This document shows, piece after piece, positions 23,201 to 33,924 of a stretch of DNA of 64,000 bases. The DNA is from Chondrosia reniformis (taxonomy: Eukaryota > Porifera > Demospongiae > Chondrillida > Chondrillidae): NCBI GenBank assembly GCA_947172415.1, contig OX359196.1, forward strand, positions 2,110,501 through 2,174,500. The letters are read 5' to 3'. Both the position numbers and the translations under genes were made by a program. The number at the start of each line of letters is the position of its first letter. Position 1 is the first letter of the stretch. The notes under the pieces were generated by a model. The model ran no database searches, was not told the origin of the DNA, and was given only the letters and a program-made list of their open reading frames with translations.

Positions 23201-23874
23201 TAGGTATATAATGTACATGTTTACCTGGTGGATGCACTGTAATGTTGTTACTGTAGATTCTTTCATTATTATCTTTATGAGTAAAACATCTGTAGGTGTA
23301 TACTTTATTCTGAAATTCTTCTCGGGTCACATTGATAATCAGATTAGTAATATTTGAATTAGTCATATTTGAATAATGAGTGACAATAAATGAGCCAGTA
23401 TTACTAACACTAATAACTGTTTCATTTCTTTTCCAACCAACTAGATTATTTGCAAGTACAGGATGCATACAGGTTAACTTGTAGGTTCGACCAAAGCAAA
23501 GAGGATCTGATGGAGCATTGAGTGTAACAGTAGCTTCTACAACTAATAAGAAGTAATTAAAGTAAACGCAGCCTATGCATCACAAATAAATACAACAGCT
23601 ATTTAAGCTTACTTATGTATACATAATAAAATATGGAGCACTTTTTTTCTATCTATATCTATCATCAGGTCTATACTGTAAAGCCCTATAGGGAACTACA
23701 AACCGAGTGAGAGATTTGGATGAGGATACCGGGCAATGCATGGGCAGCTGCTTCTGGGAAGTTATATACCAGGGATGAAGATAAATATAGTATAGTATAA
23801 TGAATGTCTGCCATACCTTGAAGTATCGAAACAAAATATAAGATCACTAAGCAACACTGGCCATGGACAGCCAT
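20222..23874 (-). CDS. Type I membrane receptor, signal peptide-Ig-FN3-Ig-TM-cytoplasmic tail, six exons
   Basis: Exons on the minus strand: 23817-23874, 23225-23542, 22613-22885, 20730-21014, 20412-20588 and 20222-20325. All five introns are phase 1 with GT-AG ends, and the joined CDS is 1,215 nt (404 residues). Residues 1-19 form a hydrophobic signal peptide (MAVHGQCCLVILYFVS). Residues 20-125 are an Ig domain (KLTCMHP...W...YTYRCF) with several N-glycosylation sites. Residues 126-216 are an FN3 domain (LLLEWKHF, NTAYTVIIRAV), and 217-311 a second Ig domain (VILTCQ...W...SFICAM). A transmembrane helix lies near 326-351, followed by KK and a 34-residue last exon with SYVPIEM and TEYEPTYI, possible tyrosine-signalling motifs. 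Architecture resembles sponge cell-adhesion and immune-type receptors; ligand unknown. The start is chosen by the signal peptide. Confidence 0.85.
21240..22430. repeat. Repeat-derived DNA filling intron 3 of the receptor gene
   Basis: The 1.6-kb intron contains a C/T-rich block with no coding signal. At 22281-22305 it carries GTTTCGACCCGTAGGTCTTC, a motif that recurs inverted or direct near 39.2, 39.8 and 60.97 kb. It is probably an inserted repeat element. Confidence 0.35.
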
Positions 23875-24265
23875 CTTGTACTTTTCATATGTAAGGAGTT
23901 ACTAATCTGATACATATAATAAGATTTGTGTTCCTGTCAAGTTATATAGATACATATATACAAATTGAAAATCTTTTTATCAAGTTTTAATATGAAACTA
24001 TGCTAAAATTCTTGAATACTTATGGTTATTATATGCATTGATTTCATTTTCACTGAAATAAGTTGCATTCGCCATCGTTTATATACACACTTTCAATATT
24101 TTACAAGTAATATAAACACCTCACAAAATAGCTCACTATAATTCAACCAATCTATCAATCAGCCGAATTGGCATCAGTTTCTCCTAGCAGGCTGTTGTCT
24201 GACAGCATTATATTCACAAGACAGAATTATAGTTATATGTACATATATTATAGTATTAATGTGTA
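23875..24265. other. Upstream flank of the receptor gene
   Basis: AT-rich DNA immediately 5' of the receptor start; its promoter must lie here. No specific site can be assigned. Confidence 0.3.
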
Positions 24266-24625
24266 ATTGCTGTAAAAGTATCACTCCATCTTTTTCTTGG
24301 TCTTCTTTTATTCTATTTCTGTCTATCTCCGTCTTGTCCACTCTCCTTACTAGCCTCTCTGGATTCATCTCATGCCAAAGCATCTCTCCAACTCAGCTGG
24401 CTTCTTTGAACCTTCTTCTTCACTCCATCTTTCTCTAACTCCTCTCTAATCTTCAAGTTTCTCACCCTATCTAACCTTCTCTTTTACGCTATTCTTTTCA
24501 ATACTTTCATCTCTGTTGCCTGAACCGCTGACTCTTGTACGTTGTTTGTTGAGTACCATGAGTTCATTTCCATACATCATTGTGGGTACTACAGTGGCGT
24601 TATATATTAATTTCGCTCTACTCAT
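24266..24625 (-). pseudogene. LINE RT C-terminal remnant
   Basis: The minus strand reads NIYNATVVPTMMYGNELMVLNK, matching the block after the RT domain in APE-type LINEs. MNPERLVRRVDKTEIDR and a DG motif follow with frameshifts. Only about 350 bp remain. Confidence 0.55.
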
Positions 24626-24854
24626 CCACCGGATCAGCTCCTTTGGTATGGTGTAGTTTGGCTATGGTGACTGAAATATTGGCTGATTGCTCTCAAAACT
24701 GCCAATCAGCCAAATGAATTCGCCACCAAAATGTCCGGCTATACGGTGAATGTATATATATAATGGCCACTAGTGTACAGCTTTTGACATGATTCACATT
24801 GAAGATAACCCACTCCATCATATATTATATATACTTGCAACATTTAGTAACATA

Positions 24855-25302
24855 CAGTCCAACCTCACTTATCCAACCCCCTGTAGTCAGTTGAATTAAA
24901 ACAAGTGTTCGGATAATTGAAAAGTTTGGATAAACTGAAGTGAAACAGAACTTGTTCTATCATTGATTATAATAACATGAATATGTTTATGCATTACATG
25001 TAAAGCACAAATAAGGATTAATATTGTGCTCTTTATCCGCAATTACTGTCAACGAATACTTTTCCAACATCTTAGTACAGTGGGCCCTGGTTTAACCGAC
25101 CTTGAGTTAACTGATAACCTTATTTAACCGAACGAAATCGACTGAAACCGATCTAAATCGTATTCCCCGTAATACTTTAGGCCCTCGTATATCCGACCTC
25201 GGTTTATCCGTATCCGTATACACTAAAATGGCAGATGCACTGGGCTCATTCGGATAAACGAGGGTTCGGATAAACCAAGTTCCGATAATCGAGGTTGCAC
25301 TG
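24855..25302. mobile_element. Pogo/Tigger-like MITEs, one or two overlapping copies
   Basis: TA-flanked ends CAGTCCAACCTCACTTATCC (24855) and ATAATCGAGGTTGCACTG (ending at 25302) form imperfect inverted repeats. A second start, CAGTGGGCCCTGGTTTAACC, lies at 25078, and its next 135 bp match the complete MITE at 41.3 kb. This suggests a composite or nested insertion. TA duplications and CAGT termini point to the Tc1/mariner-pogo superfamily. Confidence 0.55.
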
Positions 25303-27170
25303 TATATACTAGCAGAGTGCAAATCTACACATATAGACTTAGTTTGAATATAAATTCATTAACATTTTGATGATATATAAATTGTCAAGTCTTCGGTCTC
25401 TTCCAGACTTTCCCCTCCTGGCTACTCTAATCAAGAGCCACTCATGACTCATATGGACCTTGAAGAGACTTTGGGCTTACGTCTTCGAAGGGTATGGTTT
25501 TGAGGGTGTGGTCTTGGATGGGACGTGTTTTTGGAGGGGGTGCTACCATGGGGTTGTGGTCTTGGATGGGAGATACCATGGTAGTGTTATTCTTAGACAG
25601 TATACGAGATCCTAACTTTACAGGTATCACTGTAATTTTTAGTCGCCTTTACGTGCCTGGAAAGGTACCAGAAAGGCACTGTATAGGCATCTTTACAGAA
25701 TATTTACGGTAATGCTTAAAGATGTAATTTATGGTAACCTTTACGGTAAGTGTAAAGACCGTTATGCACCACTTTCCAGAGACCGTAAAGGTACCTTTAC
25801 ATCTACGGAAAGGTACCTTTGTCTTTACGGTAAGTAAAGGTATCTTTAAAATTCGTTAAAGATATTATCGCTACTTAATGTTAGAAAACTTTAAATATCA
25901 AAATTACAAATTACACAAAGTAAAAATAAAACTTTAGGCTAGAAGGTCTATCTAGACAATGTCCAAAAAACGGCCTTTAGTAATCTTTCGAATCTGTATG
26001 GAAAATAAAGAGTGAATGAAATTCCATATAATGATTCTATAATGAAAGACTTACCTGCTGTACACATGCAGTGTCCATATGCATGCTGACTTACCTCGAA
26101 CATATAGATAGATATATTATGAATGGACAAAAAACAATGATGTATATACGTACGTTTACCTCTGTAATAAGGAATAAAGCAACTAACCATCATTGATTCC
26201 AATGGACTGACACTGTAGGGATAACGTTTGGCAAATAATAAAGTCAATCGATATATAATGTCATTAGTTCAAATAAGTTAGTTTGCACTTTAAAGTACCA
26301 CAACAGCCCTTCCTTTTCAAGGAGACATCGCTACAGCTAGCCATTGTCATAAACGCGTACACACTATTAAACAATGGACGTTAATTAGGAACGGAATCTA
26401 AGGCTGGATAATCCGAGCGGCCGGATACTCGAGGTTCGAATAAGCGAGGGTCCACTGTATTGATAAATCACCTTAATGTAAAAGTATGAACTCAATGTCG
26501 TAATTGCAGGAAAATGGCATTGTCTAGTAAAAGTACTTAAAGGAATATCTTGCCTTAAAGTCCGCCATTTTACTAATTCATTGGTAACCGGAAATCTGTA
26601 TGTTAGCCACATGTACATATTAGATGACCCTATAATGTTATGTAAAACATTCATAATTGCTACATAAGCATTGCAAGCCTGTTCTGGATGCTAAAAGCAA
26701 GAGTAATACAGTCTAATTTAGTTATAAGACAATTTAAATTATAATTATATATTGATCAGTTTGGTCCTTTAGGTGTACTTTGTAGTTGATCACCCAAAGC
26801 ACTAACATCTACTGGGCTCTTTATAGCCCAAGTAAACTTTTTGTAGTCTTGTGGTCTTGCATGTCCTGATTTATGGAGTTCATCACAACTGGCACCCGTT
26901 GCGGCAGACTATATAGAATCTTCTGGTTAATTCGAGAGCTATATATTAATTATTGTTTCTGCTGGTTATTACATGCATATTGTGCTTTTCATTATCGTCA
27001 ATCATTTCTTATGTAATAATTGTATACCTATATTATCACATGGTCATTAATTAATCATGTATATATATAGGCAAAACAGTATATCATTAAATTTGTCTTA
27101 ATTAATGTGAATCATTTGTCCAATTACATATATATATAATAAGAAAGACGTCACTAATATAACAAATTAA

Positions 27171-27656
27171 CCCTTTCCGCGACAACTTAATGCGTGGGCG
27201 GCCCTATACCTTATGACTGACTTTTTCGAAGTCCACGTGATGTACGTAAGTGCTACGTGTAAGGTAAGGTTGTTTTTACGACTGAGGAAGTGGATTCTCG
27301 TCAAGTTTAGCCTTTCGAATCAAGTAAAGAGAACAGACCAGGCACTAACCCTAACCCTAACCCTATGCGGTCGCATTCAGAGCCTGGTCAGTTCTCTTCA
27401 CTCACACGGTACGTATACGGTTAATTCGAAGGCTTTTTTTGCCACGGAGGGAAGGTTCCTGCCACCAGTGTGCACTAATCGTAAAGTGCAACTGTCTGAC
27501 GACCACTTAACACCTGTTAGAGTTTGTTTTGGCCGCACATATGCTAATAATTCACCGGGAAAGCCTGCCGCCTATCTATGACGATGTATATCGTCAACGG
27601 TTTTCGGCTGCATATAATTATCATGACGATGTATATCGTTTGCGGTCATTAAGGGG
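27171..27656. mobile_element. TTAA-flanked MITE (piggyBac-like), carrying CCCTAA repeats
   Basis: TTAA at 27167-27170 and 27657-27660 bound an element whose ends read CCCTTTCCGCGAC and GGTCATTAAGGGG. piggyBac elements insert at TTAA and often start CCCT. Inside is a hairpin whose loop holds CCCTAA telomere-like repeats. A 122-codon plus frame over it has no recognisable domain. Confidence 0.55.
27327..27398. repeat. Hairpin with telomere-like (CTAACC)3 in the loop
   Basis: Stem arms 27327-27343 and 27382-27398 (GAGAAC-GACCAGGC and inverse, one mismatch) enclose CTAACCCTAACCCTAACCCT at 27345-27364, the metazoan telomere repeat. Confidence 0.65.
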
Positions 27657-27679
27657 TTAAGTGAGAAAGCAGTAATTAA

Positions 27680-28572
27680 CCCTTTATGCGCGAGATAATT
27701 ATGTGGGCATAATAATCGCCAGAAGCGATATTTAATTGTCACAAGGACACCATGAGGCAGGAATTAAAATTAGGTCACCTCGATAGGAATGTGACAACTC
27801 TTTATGACGGTAAAACTTTGATGCCGATTTTTAGACATATTTTGTTGCTCTATTGGCTTCTAAGATGCTGCAATTTTCGAGATGTTACCTCTTCTAGTGA
27901 AGAAGGTAAGCATGGCTATGTTTTCTAAATTCCTTCGGGTAAGCATATATATCTAATTATCTGATTCATATTTGCGTCAGATAATTAGGTATCTTCAATA
28001 GCAAGTGCCGCATATTTGCGTCAAAGATATCATGGGCGTTTTGTAGTGCGATTTACAGAGCTGCATAACACTGCTGCAGCCGAAATGTTGGCGATATATA
28101 CAAAGACTAAAGACGGTGGTTTATTTGTGTGCCTTATTCTGCTTGCCACGCTTCACTTGACGGTTTGGCATACAAATTTGTTTGAGGTTACGACGCTTCT
28201 CTAATGTTCTAGCCTAGGGCTTTGTAAAGATTACATTAAGAAATATCGTTACAAAAGGATAACCAAGGCTCTTCCTGACCAAATTTGATTCCGTAGATAG
28301 TCAGAAAGCTTCTTACCCGAAGAAACTTAGAAAACATAGCCGTGCTTACCTTCTTCACTAGAAGAGGTAATATCTCGAAAATTAGAGCATCTTAAAAACC
28401 AAGAGACAACAAATTATGTCTAAAATCGGCATCAAAGTTTTACCGTCTTAAAGAGTTGACACATTCCTATTGAGGTGATGAATTTTAATTCCTGCCTCAT
28501 GATATCCTCGTGACAATTAAATATCGCTTCTGGCGATTATTATGCCCACGTAATTATCTCGCACATAAAGGA
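27680..28572. mobile_element. TTAA-flanked fold-back element with about 265-bp terminal inverted repeats
   Basis: TTAA at 27676-27679 and 28573-28576 flank arms of about 265 bp that are inverse copies with a few differences. The left end is CCCTTTATGCGCGAGATAAT and the right end ATTATCTCGCACATAAAGG. The 360-bp centre has an open frame (28016-28204) without a known domain. TTAA target and CCCTTT ends suggest piggyBac ancestry. Confidence 0.65.
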
Positions 28573-29044
28573 TTAAAGAAGCTTAAAGAAACCATAAAGA
28601 TGTCTTTAAATACCTTTAAGGACATTTAAGATCCATATGGACTTAAGATATCTTTCCTGTCTTTAAAGCATCTTTAAAGATGGTTTTTAAAGATCTCTAC
28701 GGTCAACTTTATGGTCGTTACAGCTGTAAGGATGTACTTTTTTACAGTGTATCCGATTTTGGGGTTTGGACTGTTCGACTGATGTATGATGGTTGGTCTT
28801 TGTTTTGGTTGGACCTGTCCATCTTTCTGACTCTGTTTAGGAATGGATAGAGGTCTGGAGGGTGGTGAATCTGCGGTAGAAAAGAGGAACTTGCATGTAG
28901 GTGCTATTATATATGAACATGCAATCTCACAAGGGTCGAGAAGTGGTTGAGAGAGGACAACAATGAGAACAGGCATTATGTTAGCAAGAATGAAAGTAAT
29001 AATCTCATATTGTTCAGTATGTGTAATACAACATGCATATAATG

Positions 29045-29978
29045 CAATTATACAATTCAAGATTCAAGATGGCGCTTACCAATGGGTTGTTGGCTTACCT
29101 CAAGGCTTTTCGCCAGCACGCTGATTGTGAGTCAATTGGGAAACAGATCTTGAGAAGTCGATCCGTGCTGCAAAGGATATTCTGTGGAGCGATTGCAGCA
29201 CTGATCTGTCGAGATTAAAGCTGGAGTAGAAAGTGAGACGAAGCTCAATGGTACGCTCGGTACCTTGACGATATTATCGAGGCTTTTGATACGCTGGATG
29301 GCGATGCTTGTCTACCAGAGGTCGTCTGCTCTGCGGAGGATCTCCTTCAGATGCCTCAGCTTCTCCCCTTGCGTGGCGTTGAGCGAGTGTCTGAGGATGT
29401 TCGCACTTTGCGAGTAGATGTCTGCTCCCGTCTCGAGGGTATTGAAAAACGTCTTCAACACTCTCGCTCTACTCCCTCTGTGTCCGAGAATGGGTCCAAC
29501 GCAAATTTGCATAGTGGTTCGTCTCAAAGGCAAGCTCCTGACACACTTGAACGCAAAAGTAATGTTGTTCTTTTTGGTATCCCTGAAGATAAGGATCTTT
29601 CAATTGTTTGGGATGTTCTGCAGGCTGCTGCTGGCAGTCATATTGCTGTCAAAGACACATTCAGACTGGGCAAACAGTTAAAGCAACCCCAGCAGACAAG
29701 AAAGCAACAGTCAAGCAATGTCTCTGAAAAGAACGGCTCGCAGCCAACTACTCACTCCTCTTGCACATCTGAACCCACCCGCCCTAGACCTATTCTCATT
29801 AAGCTCAACTGTCCTTGGGACAGGCGAATTATCCTTGGTGGAAAGAAGCAGTTGTCAAGCATCAATGGAATAGAAAGTACTTCTTACAGCCAGACCTGCC
29901 TGTAGAAGAACGCAAGAAACGGAGAGCTGCATATCTGGCACGGATAACACCAGCTAGGAATTTCCACGCCACTGATCC
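29045..29978 (+). pseudogene. LINE ORF1 (L1/CR1-like) with RRM-type core
   Basis: A 185-codon frame at 29351-29905 has a heptad-like start, then RKSNVVLFGIPED, DTFRLGK, RPRPILIKL and WDRRIIL. This is the conserved core of LINE ORF1 nucleic-acid chaperones. A frameshift near 29880 separates the end of the protein (LPVEERKKRRAAYLARI), which continues to TGA near 29983. The N-terminus upstream is degenerate (stops before 29351). Unlike usual LINE remnants, it is the 5' half that survives. Confidence 0.65.
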
Positions 29979-29981
29979 ACA

Positions 29982-30720
29982 ATGACTGATGATTATGCAA
30001 TGTTGGTACAAGAGAAACTCTTAATAGCATCATTTAACTGTCATGGATACAATAATGGTCTTTCCTATATACCTGTTCTTCTTGATTCCTCTGATATTGT
30101 CCTGTTACAAGAACACTGGCTTTCAGATTCAGAGCTAGGTAAACTCTGTTTTGATGGTTTTGTCAATCATGCTATATCTGGCTTTGATAGCTCCGCATTG
30201 TTATATGGGCGTCCTTTTGGAGGTTGTGCCATACTATTTTGCCAAAGCTTAGTTAATTCTATTCAGCAAGTTAAAGCATCAGATTTTGTGCTGTCAAGAT
30301 TGACCTCCATAACATAATGTGTCTTTTAGTGAATGTCTATTTACCAAGTGATTATCGATCTGACGATGCCAATGAACAACTTAGTGACACACTTGGGAGC
30401 TTTGCGATCTTATCTCTACAGTGACCCATGACGCCTTAATGATTGCTGGAGATTGGAACGCAGATATACAGCGACCGTGCAGTTTCACTGACATTGTGCA
30501 ATCCTTCCTTAATTTATCCGTTCTGTATTTCGTGACAGCTCTCAAGTTTGCAATTGAAGCTTTGTAGGGTATAACTATATGTATGGAAACTCTCATTGTA
30601 AATCCTACTTCACTGATGACGTTGCTGTGGGTTACCTAATAGAGAAATCCGAGACACTCACACTGTCATTCCTCACTTCAGTCAACATGAATTAGACATT
30701 ATTGTGCCTTCAGCATCATC
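29982..30720 (+). pseudogene. LINE ORF2, AP-endonuclease domain only
   Basis: This frame starts one base after ORF1 ends. It reads LLIASFNCHGYNNGLSYIP, DIVLLQEHWL and GGCAILF, the first motifs of the APE endonuclease that nicks target DNA. Beyond 30317 the frame is broken, but MIAGDWNADI, the next endonuclease motif, is still visible near 30440. RT and the 3' end are missing. Confidence 0.65.
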
Positions 30721-30786
30721 TATGTAACCATTTTAATTATTTTGCATTTGTCTTTGTTCTTTTTTGCACCTTCATTGGTGTGTTTC

Positions 30787-30787
<1 letters not shown>

Positions 30788-30837
<50 letters not shown>

Positions 30838-30845
30838 TTAAAAAA

Positions 30846-30880
<35 letters not shown>
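30788..30880. repeat. (AAT)n microsatellite
   Basis: Two runs of AAT (30788-30832 and 30847-30880) separated by an A-rich spacer. They lie where the 3' end of the truncated LINE would be; some LINEs end in TAA repeats, so it may derive from the LINE tail. Confidence 0.8.
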
Positions 30881-30882
<2 letters not shown>

Positions 30883-30996
30883 TTAGGGAGTGTAAGTATA
30901 CGTTCATATCAACACAACCGCATTAAGAAAACCTTTCCCCTGCATGGACAGCTATGACATCAGGAACAGAAGTGTGGTATCGTATACGTTAGTAAT

Positions 30997-31599
30997 ATGG
31001 AAGAAGACAATTTCAGTAGCTTAGAACTAGATTACCAGTCGTCTAGTTTTGACAAGGATGAAGACAATTTAGAATCTGATTCGGAAACATAAGGAGATAG
31101 TGGTGTTATCATTTTAGAATGCGGTATGGGTACAATAGAGCCATATCAGTCCAAATTGTTAGCTAGACGGGTTGTCATCGGACGAAACTTCGGAGTCAGA
31201 AGGAATCGATGAAATGACCAACCTGCTGGGTAATCACGATTGATAGGTCTATTTAGGCTAGATCGATCTACTTTGCAAAGTAGTTGCTATTACTGAACTA
31301 CTTGTATATTAGGTGTAGCTGCACAAGGTGTAGATGTATGACTACTGTACATGAGGCCATTTATTGTCGAGAGAGTTTTGAAATACTTCAAAAGGTAGAA
31401 GGGTATGGTAATGGCATCGAGTGCATAATGCAAAACCCAGGATTTGAGTCTGTATGCCTCAATGTTTGGGTATTGCAAACAGCTGGTTTCCAACATACAC
31501 AGGAGTGCAAATGTTCACGAGACGAAATTTTTGCAAATTTTGCCACGATTACATTTTCAAGAACATTTCCCATCATTCATTGGCTATATAACTACGCAG
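30997..31599 (+). pseudogene. P2X7-like zinc-binding domain protein, broken
   Basis: An acidic Ser-rich N-terminus (MEEDNFSSLELDYQSS, then SDETSESEGIDEM in another frame) is followed by CSCTRCRCMTTVHEAIYC, then CIMQNPGFESVCLNVWVLQTAG. Family knowledge: this Cys pattern (WCxCGxCxxMPT...CCxE...HPxFxxVCLxxWVL) is the P2X7 C-terminal ballast-like domain. It occurs in many stand-alone genes of sponges, cnidarians and fish. An in-frame TAA at 31090 and a frame change break the N-terminal part. The frame ends at a donor-like GCAG|GTATAA at 31599. The stretch beyond it belongs to another transposon protein. Confidence 0.5.
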
Positions 31600-32155
31600 G
31601 TATAACATGTGCAAATCGCACCCGAAAACTTAAATGGGCGCCGCAAAATGATGCCACAATTAACGGGTATTTTCCCCAAGCCATTCGCTTCCTGTCCCGT
31701 GCCTGGAAATCAGTCACACCAGAGACAATTTCCAATTGCTGGAAGCACACCGGCATTGTGACCTCAGCTACTTCAGAGGAGCACATCCTGGACACCACCA
31801 GCCAACTCTCCTCTCTCCTTGCAGCACTATCCATGAGCAGGGCCCAACCAATATCAGCCCAGGAGTATATATCTGAGCATTGATGGTCACCTGGAAACGG
31901 GATTCTCTGATGGATGATGACACAGTGGCACTGGTGGTGGGTACAGATCAAGCAACAGAAGACTTTGATAACTTTGATCAAGAGGAAGTGACCATGTACC
32001 CACTGCCGCCCACCATTTCCCAAGCCAGAGCAGCACTGAGTCAACTACAGTTGTTCTTTGAAGCAAAATATCATGAGGAGGGATGCTTATGCATGATGTG
32101 GAAAAAAGTAAATGAATTAGCCTCCAAAGAAACTGTTCAGACTACTATATATTAA
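31600..32155 (+). pseudogene. Pogo/Tigger-type transposase, C-terminal remnant
   Basis: AIRFLSRAWKSVTPETISNC and WKHTGIV match the block following the DDE core in pogo/Tigger (DDE_1) transposases. After a stop at 31883, an overlapping frame gives an acidic tail and PPTISQARAALSQLQLFFEA, resembling the end of such proteins. The DNA-binding and catalytic parts are missing. It is continuous with the P2X7-like fragment, so one open frame spans both. Confidence 0.5.
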
Positions 32156-33090
32156 GTATTATAACCACTTAAGCTCTATTAGAGCTATATATATACTATC
32201 TTGTAAACATTTCCTTTCCATGCTTTAACCAGCTTAAGTAAAGCTACATCGGAATTATATCTTTGACTTTCCCCTTCAACTTCGATTTCATCTTTATACA
32301 CAACTGGTTACATCCAGAGAATGTATATATGATTTTGTCATTTGGCCTTTAAAGTGAAATATACAATTGCAATGTGTCTAAAGATGACGACTTGATATCT
32401 CTGTTCATATTTGGGAGGATCATGAAGTGTTTTGAGAATACTCTTCCACTTGGTCCTCATTAGGATTTCCTGTCACTATAGCTAACTTCTCAGCTGTGTC
32501 AGGTAGGGTCAGCAATTCAGTAGGTATACAGCCATATTTGGATTAGGGTCATTAGGTCTCCTGACTATATATATATACATGCATTGAATCATTTTTATTT
32601 CTGGTTAGTTGCTTATACCTTTGCTGTGAGACTGCATGAATAAGGCTGATGGAATTTTGGCATCTGCAATGAAAAATGTGGGTTAGTAATACGTAGGCAT
32701 ATATTTATATGTATGTTCATCCATTCGAAACTGCGCACTATATGACCTACAGTGCACGTGAATAGCTAGGTACCACCTGAATCAGGTGTCCCACTATATT
32801 ATATAGTCAAACTAAGTCTATATATAGCAGTATATGAGACTTCAACATAAATTCAATAACATTTTAATGATAAATATACACAATATATTGTGAATATACA
32901 TGTATGTGTGCATGTCCTTATAAAAATGGTGGCATATTCTGGTGATTGTGTATTATTGTGTAGTAGTGTTTTGCAAATGTTTGAGCCGTAAGAGTTAAAA
33001 TGTCAAGTACACTTTCCACTCTTTCATTCCTGTGTTAAGTGGTTGACATTAGTTGTGTTAACTAGTGGATATTGCAAAGATCACTAAGTT
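32156..33090. other. Spacer with a dispersed repeat
   Basis: No gene is seen. 32960-33085 matches 16705-16830 (GTTTGAGC-GTAAGAGTTAAA ... TGTTAACTAGTGGATAT), a dispersed repeat. Confidence 0.4.
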
Positions 33091-33136
33091 TCTGAGCTAT
33101 GAATGATTTATATGACTAAGTCTGTTAATCGAGGCT

Positions 33137-33595
33137 ATTGTGGTCGGGGCTTTTGATGGGAGTAACCAGGAGGGCGAAGTCTTGAAGAGGCTGAAGAGGA
33201 CCTTGATGAGATTTTGGGCTTACGTCTTGAAGGGGGTGTGGTCTTGAGGGTGTGGTCTTGGATGGGAGATACCATGGGGGTGTTATTCTTAGATAGTATA
33301 CGAGATCCTGACTTTACGGGTATCCGAGAACTTGTGATTTTAGATTGCTTGGGGTTTGGACTGATTGACTGATGTAAGATGGTTGGTCTTTGTTTCAGTT
33401 GGACCTGTCCATCTTTCTGAGTCGGTTTAGGAATGGAGAGAGGTCTGGATGGTGGTGAACCTGAGGTAGAAAAGAGGAACTTGCATGTAAGTGCTATTAT
33501 AAACATGCAATCTCACAAGTGGTCCAGAAGTGGTTGAGGGAGGACAACAATGAGAACAGGTATAATGTTAGCAAGAATGAAAGTCATAATCTTAT
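33137..33595 (-). pseudogene. Pro/Ser-rich secreted-type protein, copy 2, uninterrupted
   Basis: A minus-strand leader exon (MTFILANIIPVLIVV, about 33540-33590), a short intron with donor CACTT|GTGAGA and acceptor CTACCTCAG, and an exon of about 110 codons ending at 33135. The second exon has PPSRPLSIPKPTQKDG, IPVKSGSRILSKNN and an Arg/Ser-rich end, SSRSSSASSRLRP. Compared with copy 1, an extra base before the donor shifts the phase, so this copy may be broken or may use another donor. No known domain. Confidence 0.4.
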
Positions 33596-33642
33596 ATTGT
33601 TACAGTATGTGTAGTACTACATGCATATAACATGATCAACGT

Positions 33643-33924
33643 TTAGGTAGTGGAAGTAATATTCATATCACAGGCAGGTGCTTTAATAAAATCATGCACC
33701 TTCACACTTGGACTGTGTAACTCACTCAATGACTGTCTCGTCTCAAGCGGCTTTAAGACACACTCATCCCAACTCCATTCAAACATATGTTTTGACGACA
33801 CAGACATCTGCGATTGCAACTTGTCCATTGAACTAGTAATGCCTAAATATGTAACTTTAAAGTCAATGCTGTGAAGTCTAGTTGCTATTCCATCCAAAAA
33901 TGTTGCTAACGGTGTGATCATTTT
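33643..33924 (-). CDS. LRR gene, terminal exon
   Basis: Acceptor TTTCAG at 33925-33926, phase 0, 93 codons and TAA. It begins KMITPLATFLDGIATRL, an LRR-like start, then turns into a non-repetitive C-terminal tail. Confidence 0.65.
   Translation of the reverse strand, partial: KMITPLATFLDGIATRLHSIDFKVTYLGITSSMDKLQSQMSVSSKHMFEWSWDECVLKPLETRQSLSELHSPSVKVHDFIKAPACDMNITSTT

Larger units (their letters stand above)
25628..28749. mobile_element. 3,122-bp CACTA/EnSpm-like non-autonomous element
   Basis: The termini are CACTGTAAT (25628) and TTTACAGTG (28749), flanked by a 3-bp TAT duplication (25625-25627 and 28750-28752). The empty target is visible in the paralogous sequence at about 33.3 kb, where the two flanks are joined. 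Both subterminal regions are crowded with short repeats such as AAAGGTACC, CTTTACGGTAA and TAAAGATG/CATCTTTA. This is typical of CACTA elements, whose proteins bind subterminal repeats. No transposase is encoded. The interior carries two TTAA-flanked elements and a pogo-like end near 26390-26460. Confidence 0.75.
25430..29040 (-). pseudogene. Pro/Ser-rich secreted-type protein, copy 1, split by a transposon
   Basis: The minus-strand first exon at about 28975-29010 encodes a hydrophobic leader (MPVLIVVLSQPLL). A donor CCTT|GTGAGA and an acceptor ACCGCAG follow, with a short intron of about 60 bp. The second exon encodes SPPSRPLSIPKQSQKDG, QRPTIIHQ and SPNPK. It breaks off at 28750 and resumes at 25627 with PVKLGSRILSKNN. 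Between the halves sits the 3.1-kb CACTA-like element. The uninterrupted paralogue is at 33.1-33.6 kb. No known domain; a small secreted low-complexity protein is the best guess. Confidence 0.45.

Noticed and set aside
23085..23357. 90-codon plus frame across the first Ig exon
   Set aside because: Antisense of a well-supported exon with proper splice sites on the minus strand.
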